Source: an uncultured Chitinophagaceae bacterium
Lineage (GTDB): Bacteria; Bacteroidota; Bacteroidia; Chitinophagales; Chitinophagaceae
DNA: 64,000 nucleotides
Direction: 5' to 3'
NCBI GenBank assembly: GCA_936908745.1
Contig: CAKZFX010000010.1
Span: forward strand, 1-64,000
Shown here: positions 51,260 to 59,279 of the stretch, one piece after another
How positions within the stretch are numbered: position 1 is the first letter of the stretch
How the letters are laid out: each line of letters opens with the position of its first letter
Program-made: the position numbers and the translations under genes
Notes under the pieces: generated by a model
The model's input: only the letters and a program-made list of their open reading frames with translations
Told to the model about the DNA's origin: nothing
The model's database searches: none

Positions 51260-51451
51260 TTATTGCGCAAGTTTTTTTAGCACATCGCCGTATTTCGCAG
51301 ATGCTTCTTCAAAAAAAGCATCTGCGGCAGAAGCCGGTTGGATTGTTTCTGAAACTTTAGAAATCTGTTCTAATATGTATTTTAAAGCTTCTTCTTCATT
51401 AATAGCAGCTAATTTTTCAAACGCTGCCAATTTCATTTCTGCTGCACTCAT
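51260..51451 (-). CDS. Putative antitoxin of the Doc pair
   Basis: Helical protein of 63 residues, mostly Ala/Glu/Lys (EKLAAINEEEALKYILEQI). It sits directly upstream of doc, in the antitoxin position. It does not show the Phd/YefM N-terminal DNA-binding pattern typical of Doc partners; it resembles the small helical proteins found before many Bacteroidota toxins. Role by position only. Confidence 0.7.
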   Translation of the reverse strand: MSAAEMKLAAFEKLAAINEEEALKYILEQISKVSETIQPASAADAFFEEASAKYGDVLKKLAQ

Positions 51452-51492
51452 GGTATAACATTTTACTCAATAAAATTACACAAAACATCCGG

Positions 51493-51500
51493 TACATTTG
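51493..51500 (+). promoter_or_regulatory. -7 box of paaZ
   Basis: TACATTTG, perfect TAnnTTTG match, 19 nt before the paaZ ATG. Confidence 0.5.
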
Positions 51501-51519
51501 TGCCACATTTTATTGCTAT

Positions 51520-53595
51520 ATGAACAAACTTGAAAACTATATTTCCGGTCAGTGGATAACGGGTGATGGTGATGGACAGCTTTTATACAATGCGGTGACC
51601 GGCGAGCCGGTGGCCGCGGCTTCCACTAAAGGAATAGACTTTAAATCTGTACTCGACTATGCAAGAACGGTGGGCAATCCCGCCCTGCGGAAAATGACCT
51701 TTCACCAGCGTGGTAATATGCTCAAAGCGCTGGCCCTGCATTTAAGAAATCATCTTGACAAATTATATGCGGTCAGCTACCAGACCGGCGCCACAAAAGC
51801 TGATAGCTGGGTGGATATTGAAGGCGGTATCGGCAACCTGTTTGCCAACGCTTCACTACGCAGAAAATTTCCCGATGAAGTATTTGCGGTGGATGGCGAA
51901 AGCCACAACCTCAGCAAGCATAATACATTTATGGGTATGCACATCCTGACACCCAAAGAAGGTGTGGCCGTGCATATCAATGCATTCAATTTTCCCGTGT
52001 GGGGCATGCTGGAAAAAATAGCGGTAAACTTACTGGCTGGTATGCCGGCGGTGGTAAAACCGGCCACCGTGACAAGTTATTTAACCGAAGCGATGGTAAA
52101 AGAAATCATTGCTTCCGGTATTTTACCCGAAGGCGCTTTGCAGTTGCTATGCGGCAGCGCAGGCGATATATTAGATCATACAACATCGCAGGATGTGGTG
52201 ACATTTACTGGCTCCGCTTCCACGGGTTTATTACTGAAGTCCAATAAAAATATTTTAGCCAACAATGTTTCTTTTACAATGGAAGCAGACAGCCTCAACT
52301 GTATCGTGTTGGGTGAAGATGCTGTTCCCGGTTCGGCAGAATGGGATGTATTTGTAAAAGAAGTACGTCGTGAAATGACATTAAAAGCCGGTCAGCGCTG
52401 TACCGGCATTCGCCGCATATTTGTTCCGGAAAATAAAATGGAAGATATGTGGAAAGCGATCAGCACATCGCTGGCCCAAACCACGATCGGCAACCCGTTG
52501 AATGAAAAAGTGCGGATGGGAAGCCTTGCAGGAGAAAGTCAGCGGGAAGAAGTAAAAGCACAGGTGCAAAAATTACTGGCTTCTTCACAAATTGTATACG
52601 GATCATTAGACAGCGTAAATGTGATTGATGCGGATGCAAATAAAGGCGCATTCATGTCGCCGGTGTTATTGCTGAATGAAAAACCTTTTGCATCGGCAGA
52701 GCCGCATGAAATCGAAGCTTTCGGCCCGGTGAGTACGATCATGCCTTACAAAAATGCAGACGAAGCAATTGAACTAAGCAAACTGGGCAAAGGTTCGCTG
52801 GTGACAACAATAGTAACAGCAGATAGCAAAATCGCTAAAAAATACGTGGTTGGCGCGGCCACGCATCACGGGCGCATTTTAATCCTCAACAACGAATGCG
52901 CCAAAGAAAGCACGGGACATGGTTCGCCGTTGCCTTTGTTAGTACATGGTGGCCCGGGCCGTGCCGGCGGCGGTGAAGAAATGGGCGGCATCCGTGGCGT
53001 CAAACATTATTTGCAACGCACGGCTTTGCAAGGCTCGCCCACGATGCTGACAGATGTGGTAAACGTGTACCAGCAATATGCGCAGGGAAAGGACCCGGGC
53101 AAACATCCTTTCCGGAAATACTTTGAAGAATTGCAGGTAGGTGACCAGGTCGTAACAGCGAAAAGAACTATCACTTCCGAAGACATTGACCGCTTTGCCG
53201 ATCTCAGCGGCGATCATTTTTATGCGCATATTAAAACAACCGACTTTACAGGAACGATGTTTGAACAACAGGTGGCGCACGGTTACTTTATTATGAGCCT
53301 TGCAGCTGGTTTGTTCGTAGACAGTTATGAAAAAAATCCGGTGTTGCTGAACTACGGCATTGACGAACTGCGTTTCACCAAGCCTGTTTATCCCGGCGCT
53401 GAAATTCATATCCGGTTTACCTGCAAAGAAAAATTGCCAAATGATAAACGGATTGTAGAAAAGCCCGAAGACTTTAAACGTGGTGATGATATTGACAAAG
53501 GCATTGTAAAATGGCTGGTGGAAATGATAGATGAAACAAATGAAATAACCGGCGTGGCAACTATCCTGACAATGGTGGCGAAGAAAGAACAATAG
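51520..53595 (+). CDS. paaZ: PaaZ, bifunctional aldehyde dehydrogenase/oxepin-CoA hydratase
   Basis: Phenylacetate-pathway enzyme of 691 residues: oxepin-CoA ring opening by the C-terminal MaoC-like domain and oxidation of the resulting semialdehyde by the N-terminal aldehyde dehydrogenase. Dehydrogenase residues: Glu255 in FTMEADS and Cys294 in KAGQRCTGI. Hydratase residues: Asp561 and His566 in DLSGDHFYAH. These positions are within one residue of those I recall for the E. coli enzyme. Full length. No paaABCDE or paaK lies nearby; only an enoyl-CoA hydratase gene 2.4 kb downstream could belong to the pathway. Confidence 0.95.
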   Translation: MNKLENYISGQWITGDGDGQLLYNAVTGEPVAAASTKGIDFKSVLDYARTVGNPALRKMTFHQRGNMLKALALHLRNHLDKLYAVSYQTGATKADSWVDIEGGIGNLFANASLRRKFPDEVFAVDGESHNLSKHNTFMGMHILTPKEGVAVHINAFNFPVWGMLEKIAVNLLAGMPAVVKPATVTSYLTEAMVKEIIASGILPEGALQLLCGSAGDILDHTTSQDVVTFTGSASTGLLLKSNKNILANNVSFTMEADSLNCIVLGEDAVPGSAEWDVFVKEVRREMTLKAGQRCTGIRRIFVPENKMEDMWKAISTSLAQTTIGNPLNEKVRMGSLAGESQREEVKAQVQKLLASSQIVYGSLDSVNVIDADANKGAFMSPVLLLNEKPFASAEPHEIEAFGPVSTIMPYKNADEAIELSKLGKGSLVTTIVTADSKIAKKYVVGAATHHGRILILNNECAKESTGHGSPLPLLVHGGPGRAGGGEEMGGIRGVKHYLQRTALQGSPTMLTDVVNVYQQYAQGKDPGKHPFRKYFEELQVGDQVVTAKRTITSEDIDRFADLSGDHFYAHIKTTDFTGTMFEQQVAHGYFIMSLAAGLFVDSYEKNPVLLNYGIDELRFTKPVYPGAEIHIRFTCKEKLPNDKRIVEKPEDFKRGDDIDKGIVKWLVEMIDETNEITGVATILTMVAKKEQ

Positions 53596-53598
53596 ATT

Positions 53599-53695
53599 AA
53601 CCACAGAACACACAAAGGTCAGCACAAAGCACACAAAATAATTCTATAAAACAGCTTCTGTGCTCTCTGTGAAAAAACGCTGTGTTCTCTGTGGT
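53599..53695. repeat. CACAGA/CTGTG word repeat forming a long hairpin
   Basis: Left arm ACCACAGAACACACAAAGG (53600 on) with AGCACAAAGCACACAAAA, and right arms CTTCTGTGCTCTCTGTG (53655-53671) and CTGTGTTCTCTGTGGT (53680-53695). Same design as 15919-16001. It fills the gap after paaZ. Confidence 0.65.
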
Positions 53696-53709
53696 AAAGA
53701 TGACCTTAT

Positions 53710-54405
53710 TTAACACAACCAACGTACAGCAAAGCGATCAAACCGGCTGCTCTGCTTATGAAGCCGCTTTAGCTTTTTATCAAGCCGGTGATGGTTCCTG
53801 TAATATAATAACGAAAGCCGGATTTGTTTTTTTCGCCATTGCAAGATCATTTGGTGCGCCAGTAGTTTGTCAAGCCCGAGTGTAACCGTATGAATCGTTC
53901 GTACTTTTTTATACTGTTTCTTCTCTTTATACAAACTGTCAATAATAAAATTCAATGAGGACTGAAACCGGATCAGCTCTCTTTTATACTTTCGGATGCT
54001 GTCATACGAATGTGTTTGCACAAGGGCTTTCCAGAAATCGCCGTTGATATGTGCATTGATGCCGATGATCATGTATTGCAACTCATTCAGCGAATCGGCA
54101 GCATAATAGGGTTTCCAATTGTCGAGCATGGGGCCTCCGGTCTTGTGCAACCGATGCGCTTCCAAAAAGAAATGAGAGAAAGAAGCTTCAAAATCAAATA
54201 CAAATTTTCGTACCGCTTCCTTTTTTGTATAGGCTTGTTCATTCGTTTTGCGGACTGCATTGCAATACACGCTGGCAAAATACTTGGACTGGTCGTTTTC
54301 CTTTATGATGTTTTGAAGGCTGTCAAGGATCCCCGTATTATACGATTGACTTTTTGCAGAAGCAAACAGGAATAAAAAGAGACAGGAAATGTAAATCGTT
54401 TTCAC
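53710..54405 (-). CDS. Exported basic protein of unknown function
   Basis: Protein of 231 residues with a signal peptide (MKTIYISCLFLFLFASAKSQ). The mature part is helical; the C-terminal third is strongly basic (YYRNHHRLDKKLKRLHKQSS), unusual for an exported protein. Conserved family not recognised. It overlaps the stop of the isoprenoid-synthase-like gene by 4 bp (ATGA-type), so the two are translationally coupled and probably work together. Confidence 0.7.
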   Translation of the reverse strand: MKTIYISCLFLFLFASAKSQSYNTGILDSLQNIIKENDQSKYFASVYCNAVRKTNEQAYTKKEAVRKFVFDFEASFSHFFLEAHRLHKTGGPMLDNWKPYYAADSLNELQYMIIGINAHINGDFWKALVQTHSYDSIRKYKRELIRFQSSLNFIIDSLYKEKKQYKKVRTIHTVTLGLDKLLAHQMILQWRKKQIRLSLLYYRNHHRLDKKLKRLHKQSSRFDRFAVRWLC

Positions 54406-55877
54406 CCCTTGGTGATTTTAGTAAACAATGCCGACTTTTTTACCATATCCCATTCGAGAAAATGATTCAGCAACGCATATTTTTCTTTGAGACTGATTTT
54501 TGACAATACATACTTACGAAGCTGCGGGTCCATCAGTGCAATATCCATACTCCAGGCGTTTTTCATTTCTTCTGTCAGCAGCGGGTGTTGGGCTGCGGCT
54601 GTTTTTTGCCTTATAAAATGCAATTGCATAGCAGGAGAAGGAGAATTGCCAGGAATAAGCGGGCTGATAAACGCTTCCTGCTGGTTTGTTTTCTCTTTGG
54701 TAAAACCCAGCCAGTTTTTTCGCCATAGATAATTGATGATCTTTTGCTGTACCCAATCGAGGCGACTCATGCAGATATTGCGTGCATACTGCATCATCAG
54801 CATACAACTACCGGGCATATTCAAAGCAATCTGTACCCGCAACGCCGTTCCTTTTTGTTGTTTCAGCGTTTCTTTATGCTGTTGCAGCCATTGCCATTCC
54901 TGTATAAAATAATTTTTCGCCAGCCAGCAACACATGTTCATCTGGAAATCACAATCGCCCGCCGCATCTTCCATATCGTCATATAATTGCATGCAACGCA
55001 CCATGCTGCTCCAGGAAGGGAACTGTTTCTGGTAATGCAGCTTTTTCTTTTTCAACAACACGGCCCGCAACGAAAGCAGGAGCATGATAATATCATCATC
55101 CTTACTTTTCTGGTAGAGCATCAGGTCGTTGAAATTATAATGCTCGTTGAAGCCGGTAATATCTTCTTTATACGTAGTAAAACAAAGATTGCAGACCTTG
55201 CAGATCAGCCTTGACGCTTCTTCTGCTATGGAAGCCGGTAGGGCCGCCAGTTGCTTGTTCATTTCCGACAATAGAAACAACAGGTGTTTATAAAAATCGG
55301 CATACCTGATTTCGTACTTGCGGTTGATGCTGTTTAACACTTTTGCAGGTAAAAGGCTGCAAATGTCAAATGCATAATACAATTCAAACTGCTGCTGATT
55401 ATTTTGCCGCACACCGAGATTAAAATTATACGCGGGATCGTGCAGCAGCCGGGCAGTCTCTTTCTTACCAAATTCTAATGCCACTCCGTCTATAAACTCA
55501 TCGCCGAATAAAATGGCAAGACACACCAAATTGGCGAGATGGCTTTTGTTTTTAATAAGCGAAAAGAAACCCTCTTTAAATAGTAATGTATCATAGGCAA
55601 AAGAGCCTTTTTCGATATTATTACGTACCGGGATCAATTCCTCAAATTGTAATAGCTGCTTTAGCTGTTCATTGCGGCGTATTTTCCATCGCATGATCCT
55701 TGAAGTAGGAAAAGCCCAGATCATCGTGCTGGTAAACCGGCCAAAATTGCGCAACTCCTTCCACCCGCTTGTTCTCGTGGCGGCCACAAGTGATTTATTT
55801 TGCTCAATTATCCCGCTGATAAAAGCATAATCGTTATCGGTTACCAGCAGCGGCCTTGCAGGGGTGGTGGTGTGCAT
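54402..55877 (-). CDS. Unknown protein with isoprenoid-synthase-like Asp-rich motifs
   Basis: Helix-rich protein of 491 residues without signal peptide or clear membrane helices. Two acidic motifs stand out: GDEFIDG (about 124-130) and QLYDDMEDAAGD (about 296-307); the second is a DDxxD followed by GD, as in the second Asp-rich motif of prenyl synthases. The overall order, helix-DExxD-long helical section-DDxxD, is that of class I isoprenoid synthases, but the motif spacing is wider and no basic-residue pyrophosphate site was recognised with certainty. The ATG at 55877 is preferred over an upstream TTG. Overlaps the exported protein gene by 4 bp. Confidence 0.65.
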   Translation of the reverse strand: MHTTTPARPLLVTDNDYAFISGIIEQNKSLVAATRTSGWKELRNFGRFTSTMIWAFPTSRIMRWKIRRNEQLKQLLQFEELIPVRNNIEKGSFAYDTLLFKEGFFSLIKNKSHLANLVCLAILFGDEFIDGVALEFGKKETARLLHDPAYNFNLGVRQNNQQQFELYYAFDICSLLPAKVLNSINRKYEIRYADFYKHLLFLLSEMNKQLAALPASIAEEASRLICKVCNLCFTTYKEDITGFNEHYNFNDLMLYQKSKDDDIIMLLLSLRAVLLKKKKLHYQKQFPSWSSMVRCMQLYDDMEDAAGDCDFQMNMCCWLAKNYFIQEWQWLQQHKETLKQQKGTALRVQIALNMPGSCMLMMQYARNICMSRLDWVQQKIINYLWRKNWLGFTKEKTNQQEAFISPLIPGNSPSPAMQLHFIRQKTAAAQHPLLTEEMKNAWSMDIALMDPQLRKYVLSKISLKEKYALLNHFLEWDMVKKSALFTKITKG

Positions 55878-55954
55878 AGGATAAAATACTGCAAAAAATT
55901 TAATAATGTATATACCCGTTGCATGGTATTTAAGCAATAAAATCCCCTATTTCG

Positions 55955-55962
55955 TAACTTTG
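55955..55962 (+). promoter_or_regulatory. -7 box of the enoyl-CoA hydratase gene
   Basis: TAACTTTG, perfect TAnnTTTG match, 15 nt before the ATG at 55978. Confidence 0.5.
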
Positions 55963-55977
55963 TAGTAAACGAATTCT

Positions 55978-56742
55978 ATGACCACAGGATATGTTCAGTC
56001 CACGAAAGGAAATGGTATTACGACAATCGAATTTTTTCACCCGCAAAGCAATTCACTGCCGGGTAAAATACTGGAACAACTGGCACAGGCCATACACGGT
56101 GCAGGGAACGACAGCGACACCAAAGTCATCATCCTGCGCTCGGCTGGTGAAAAAGCGTTTTGTGCCGGGGCTTCTTTTGATGAACTGATTGCTATCAAAA
56201 ATGAAGAAGAAGGCCTGGATTTTTTCAGCGGTTTTGCCAGCGTTATAAATGTAATGCGTACCTGTCCCAAATTCATCATCGGCCGTATTCATGGCAAATG
56301 TGTGGGCGGTGGTGTTGGTTTGGCCGCGGCTGTTGACTATGCAATTGCCACAGAAGGCGCGGATGTAAAACTTAGCGAACTGGCTGTAGGTATCGGGCCG
56401 TTTGTGGTAGGGCCTGCAGTGGAAAGAAAGATCGGCACTTCGGCTTTTTCTCAAATAGCAATTGATGCCAGCATGTGGCGCAATGCAGATTGGGCAAGAA
56501 GAAAAGGACTCTATGCTGAATTGCATCCCGATGTGCAGGGCATGGACGAATCTATTGACCGTCTTGCCAATGTATTGATGCAATCAAGCCCGGAAGCGAT
56601 GGCCGAACTCAAAAAGGTATTTTGGAAAGGCACGGAACATTGGGATCACTTACTGCCCGAAAGGGCTGCCATCAGCGGTCGTTTGGTATTGAGCGATTTT
56701 ACTAAAAATGCGATTGCCAAATTCAAGAAGGCAAAAGCCTGA
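55978..56742 (+). CDS. Enoyl-CoA hydratase/isomerase family protein
   Basis: Crotonase-fold enzyme of 254 residues. The CoA-binding and oxyanion-hole motifs are present: EKAFCAGASFDEL and GRIHGKCVGGGVGLAAAVDYAIA. The second conserved Glu position is SELAVGIGPFVVGP. A PaaF/PaaG-like role with PaaZ is possible, as such genes lie near paaZ in other Bacteroidota, but a general fatty-acid role fits equally. Cytoplasmic, its own promoter at 55955-55962. Confidence 0.88.
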   Translation: MTTGYVQSTKGNGITTIEFFHPQSNSLPGKILEQLAQAIHGAGNDSDTKVIILRSAGEKAFCAGASFDELIAIKNEEEGLDFFSGFASVINVMRTCPKFIIGRIHGKCVGGGVGLAAAVDYAIATEGADVKLSELAVGIGPFVVGPAVERKIGTSAFSQIAIDASMWRNADWARRKGLYAELHPDVQGMDESIDRLANVLMQSSPEAMAELKKVFWKGTEHWDHLLPERAAISGRLVLSDFTKNAIAKFKKAKA

Positions 56743-56877
56743 TAGCGTCTCGTTTATTACATATATAATTCCCCATTTAACCCCGTAAAATGTGAAGGGC
56801 GATCTATGCCCCTGCACATAGCATTCCTGTTTTCCTATACACCATTTGTACTTATTGTTCATTAAAAAACAAAACGT

Positions 56878-57705
56878 ATGAATGAGTTTTTAGACTTTGT
56901 ACTGATCCGTTTTAATACTTACAGGTTGACAGTGGGAAACATTGTAACGATTGTTTTGGTACTGCTGCTTACAAAAATCCTGCTATGGTTTTTCAGGCGG
57001 TTTATGCATAAAAAGCTGTCGTCGGAAGCCGAGAAAGGACAACGACAGGCCATCATCCAGCTTGTAAAATATATAGCGTGGATCATTGCCATCATTCTTT
57101 GTATGCAGGCAGCGGGCATTCATATTTCATTTTTATTGGCTGGCTCTGCTGCATTATTGGTAGGCATCGGGTTGGGCTTACAGCAAACGTTCAATGATTT
57201 TATTTCCGGTTTTATTTTATTGGTGGATCATACTATCAAGGTGGGTGATGTGATTGAGATAGACGGTTGGGTGGCAAGAGTGGAACATATCGGGATCCGG
57301 ACATCTAACCTGATTTCACGTGACGACATAAGTGTCATTGTGCCCAATCATCGTATCACAGGGCAAAATGTGATCAACTGGAGCCATAGCACTACCGAAG
57401 CCCGTTTTCATATCACGATCGGCGTAGCCTATGGCTCTGATGAGCACCTTGTAAAACAAATATTGATGGAAACGGTTTCGGAAAATGATACTATCTGCAA
57501 GCAGCCTGCCCCTATTGTCCGGCTCGAAGAATTTGCAGCGTCTTCCATCAACTTCAAACTGCTGTTCTGGACAAAAGAAGTGTTCCGGGTGGAAAACGTA
57601 AAAAGCGATCTTCGTTTCAGGATAGTGGAAAAATTCAGGCAGCAGGGTATCAGTATCCCTTTCCCGCAATTGGATGTGCATCTGAAGCAATCATTCAATA
57701 CCTGA
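56878..57705 (+). CDS. Small-conductance mechanosensitive channel, MscS family
   Basis: Inner-membrane channel of 275 residues. Membrane helices at about 16-38, 56-78 and 82-112; the pore helix carries the Gly/Ala-rich MscS pattern (SAALLVGIGLGLQQTFNDFI). The soluble beta and alpha/beta vestibule follows (VGDVIEIDGWVARVEHIGIR, VIVPNHRITGQNVINWS). It releases solutes on hypo-osmotic shock in characterised relatives. Full length. Confidence 0.92.
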   Translation: MNEFLDFVLIRFNTYRLTVGNIVTIVLVLLLTKILLWFFRRFMHKKLSSEAEKGQRQAIIQLVKYIAWIIAIILCMQAAGIHISFLLAGSAALLVGIGLGLQQTFNDFISGFILLVDHTIKVGDVIEIDGWVARVEHIGIRTSNLISRDDISVIVPNHRITGQNVINWSHSTTEARFHITIGVAYGSDEHLVKQILMETVSENDTICKQPAPIVRLEEFAASSINFKLLFWTKEVFRVENVKSDLRFRIVEKFRQQGISIPFPQLDVHLKQSFNT

Positions 57706-57769
57706 TAACTTCCTACATTTGATAGTTATAATTTTTTAATCAGCTTCACTGCTACTATTATCACCTGTT

Positions 57770-58444
57770 GTGTCACTCACTTCATCGTCCCGTAACAATA
57801 TTCAGCAACTTTCGAAGTTTCATAAAGACAACTTCAACAGCATCTGCGATGAGCTGTGCAAAAAAGACAAACACCTGCGTGCGATACTGAAAGAACATGG
57901 CTACCCGCCGATGTGGACAAGATCGAATACATTTCAGACGCTGGTGCTGACTATTCTGGAACAACAGGTTTCACTGGCTTCGGCCTACGCCGCTTTTAAA
58001 AAGCTGCGGGAGAAGATCGGTGTAGTGACACCGGCTAAACTGCTGGCTTTGTCAGACGAAGAATTACGGGCCTGCTACTTCAGCCGGCAGAAAATCATCT
58101 ATGCAAGAATACTGGCCGAAGCGGTTCAATCTAAAAAAATAAACCTGCGCAAGCTTTCGTCATTGGGCGATGAAGAAATAAGAAACACGCTGATCCAATT
58201 AAAAGGAATCGGCCACTGGACGATTGATGTGTACCTGATGCATGCCTTACAGCGCACCGACCTGTTCCCGCTCGGCGATATTGCACTGGTAAACAGCCTG
58301 AAAGAAACCAAGCAACTGCATCCGCAAGTCAGCAAGGAAGAAATGTTGAAAATAGCCGAGCCCTGGCGGCCTTACCGCACTGTTGCCGCCATGATCCTCT
58401 GGCATGCGTATATCAAGAAAAGAGGAATTAAGCTACAAGGGTAA
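57770..58444 (+). CDS. DNA-3-methyladenine glycosylase II (AlkA-like)
   Basis: Base-excision repair glycosylase of 224 residues with the HhH-GPD fold. Helix-hairpin-helix LIQLKGIGHWTIDVYLM (about 143-159) is followed by the catalytic Asp in FPLGDIAL (about residue 169). N-terminal region EQQVSLASAYAAFKKL is typical. It begins with GTG at 57770; no ATG is suitably placed. It faces fabG across a bidirectional terminator. Confidence 0.9.
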   Translation: MSLTSSSRNNIQQLSKFHKDNFNSICDELCKKDKHLRAILKEHGYPPMWTRSNTFQTLVLTILEQQVSLASAYAAFKKLREKIGVVTPAKLLALSDEELRACYFSRQKIIYARILAEAVQSKKINLRKLSSLGDEEIRNTLIQLKGIGHWTIDVYLMHALQRTDLFPLGDIALVNSLKETKQLHPQVSKEEMLKIAEPWRPYRTVAAMILWHAYIKKRGIKLQG

Positions 58445-58467
58445 TGAATGTGACTAGCCCTGAAATA

Positions 58468-58499
58468 AAAAAGAGGTTGCTCATAAGCAGCCTCTTTTC
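58468..58499. terminator. Bidirectional terminator between alkA-like gene and fabG
   Basis: AAAAGAGGTTGCT and AGCAGCCTCTTTT are inverted copies with a 4-nt loop (58468-58498), giving a T run on each strand. Confidence 0.85.
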
Positions 58500-58523
58500 G
58501 TATAGTCTGATCCAATTCTTATT

Positions 58524-59279
58524 CTAAATATTCAAACCACCGCAAACACTGATCGTTTGCCCGGTAATGTAGCTACCCATATCCGAAGCAAGGAATAAAC
58601 ACACATTGGCGATTTCTTCAGCTGATGCAAAACGTCCCAGCGGAATACCGGCTTTATATTTATCAGCGCCTTCGCCTTCTTTCAGGTAGCTGGTCATATC
58701 TGTTTCCACAAAACCCGGGGCAATGGCATTGCAACGGATATTGCGGCTGCCCAATTCTTTGGCTACAGACTTGGTAAAACCAATGATACCGGCCTTGCTG
58801 GCTGCATAGCTGCTCTGGCCAGCATTACCCATTTCGCCGATCACCGAACTCATGTTGATAATAACGCCGTTTCTTGCTTTCATCATTGGTTTAATGATCT
58901 GCTTGGTCATATAAAAAACGCTGTTCAGGTTTACCTGTATCACATCGTTCCATTGCTCAGGCGTCATGCGCAGCAGCAGGTTGTCTTTTGAAATACCGGC
59001 ATTGTTTACACAAATATCAACGGTGCCAAACTCTTTCAGCACATCGTTTACAAAAGCTTCGCATTGTGCATAATCACCAGCATTGCTTTTATAGGCTTTT
59101 GCTTTTACACCGAGTGCGGTCAGCTTTGCTTCTACAGCTGCTGCTTTTTCAGCGCTGCTGTCGCTTACATACGTAAAAGCAACGCTGGCGCCTTGTTCTG
59201 CAAATTTTAAAGCAATGGCTTCGCCAATACCACGGGCGGCGCCGGTAACGATAGCCACTTTTCCTTCGAGGAGTTTCAT
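58524..59279 (-). CDS. fabG: 3-oxoacyl-ACP reductase FabG
   Basis: Short-chain dehydrogenase of 251 residues: NADPH-binding TGAARGIGEA, NNAGISKDNLL, catalytic Ser in MSSVIGEMG and YAASK, and the C-terminal ITGQTISVCGGL. It reduces beta-ketoacyl-ACP in fatty-acid synthesis. Its start overlaps the GH3-family stop by 4 bp (ATGA), so they are co-translated; a role beyond bulk fatty-acid synthesis is possible. Confidence 0.94.
   Translation of the reverse strand: MKLLEGKVAIVTGAARGIGEAIALKFAEQGASVAFTYVSDSSAEKAAAVEAKLTALGVKAKAYKSNAGDYAQCEAFVNDVLKEFGTVDICVNNAGISKDNLLLRMTPEQWNDVIQVNLNSVFYMTKQIIKPMMKARNGVIINMSSVIGEMGNAGQSSYAASKAGIIGFTKSVAKELGSRNIRCNAIAPGFVETDMTSYLKEGEGADKYKAGIPLGRFASAEEIANVCLFLASDMGSYITGQTISVCGGLNI

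Noticed and set aside
51260..51451. Antitoxin considered as Phd/YefM
   Set aside because: The N-terminal DNA-binding pattern of Phd is absent; only its position supports the antitoxin call.
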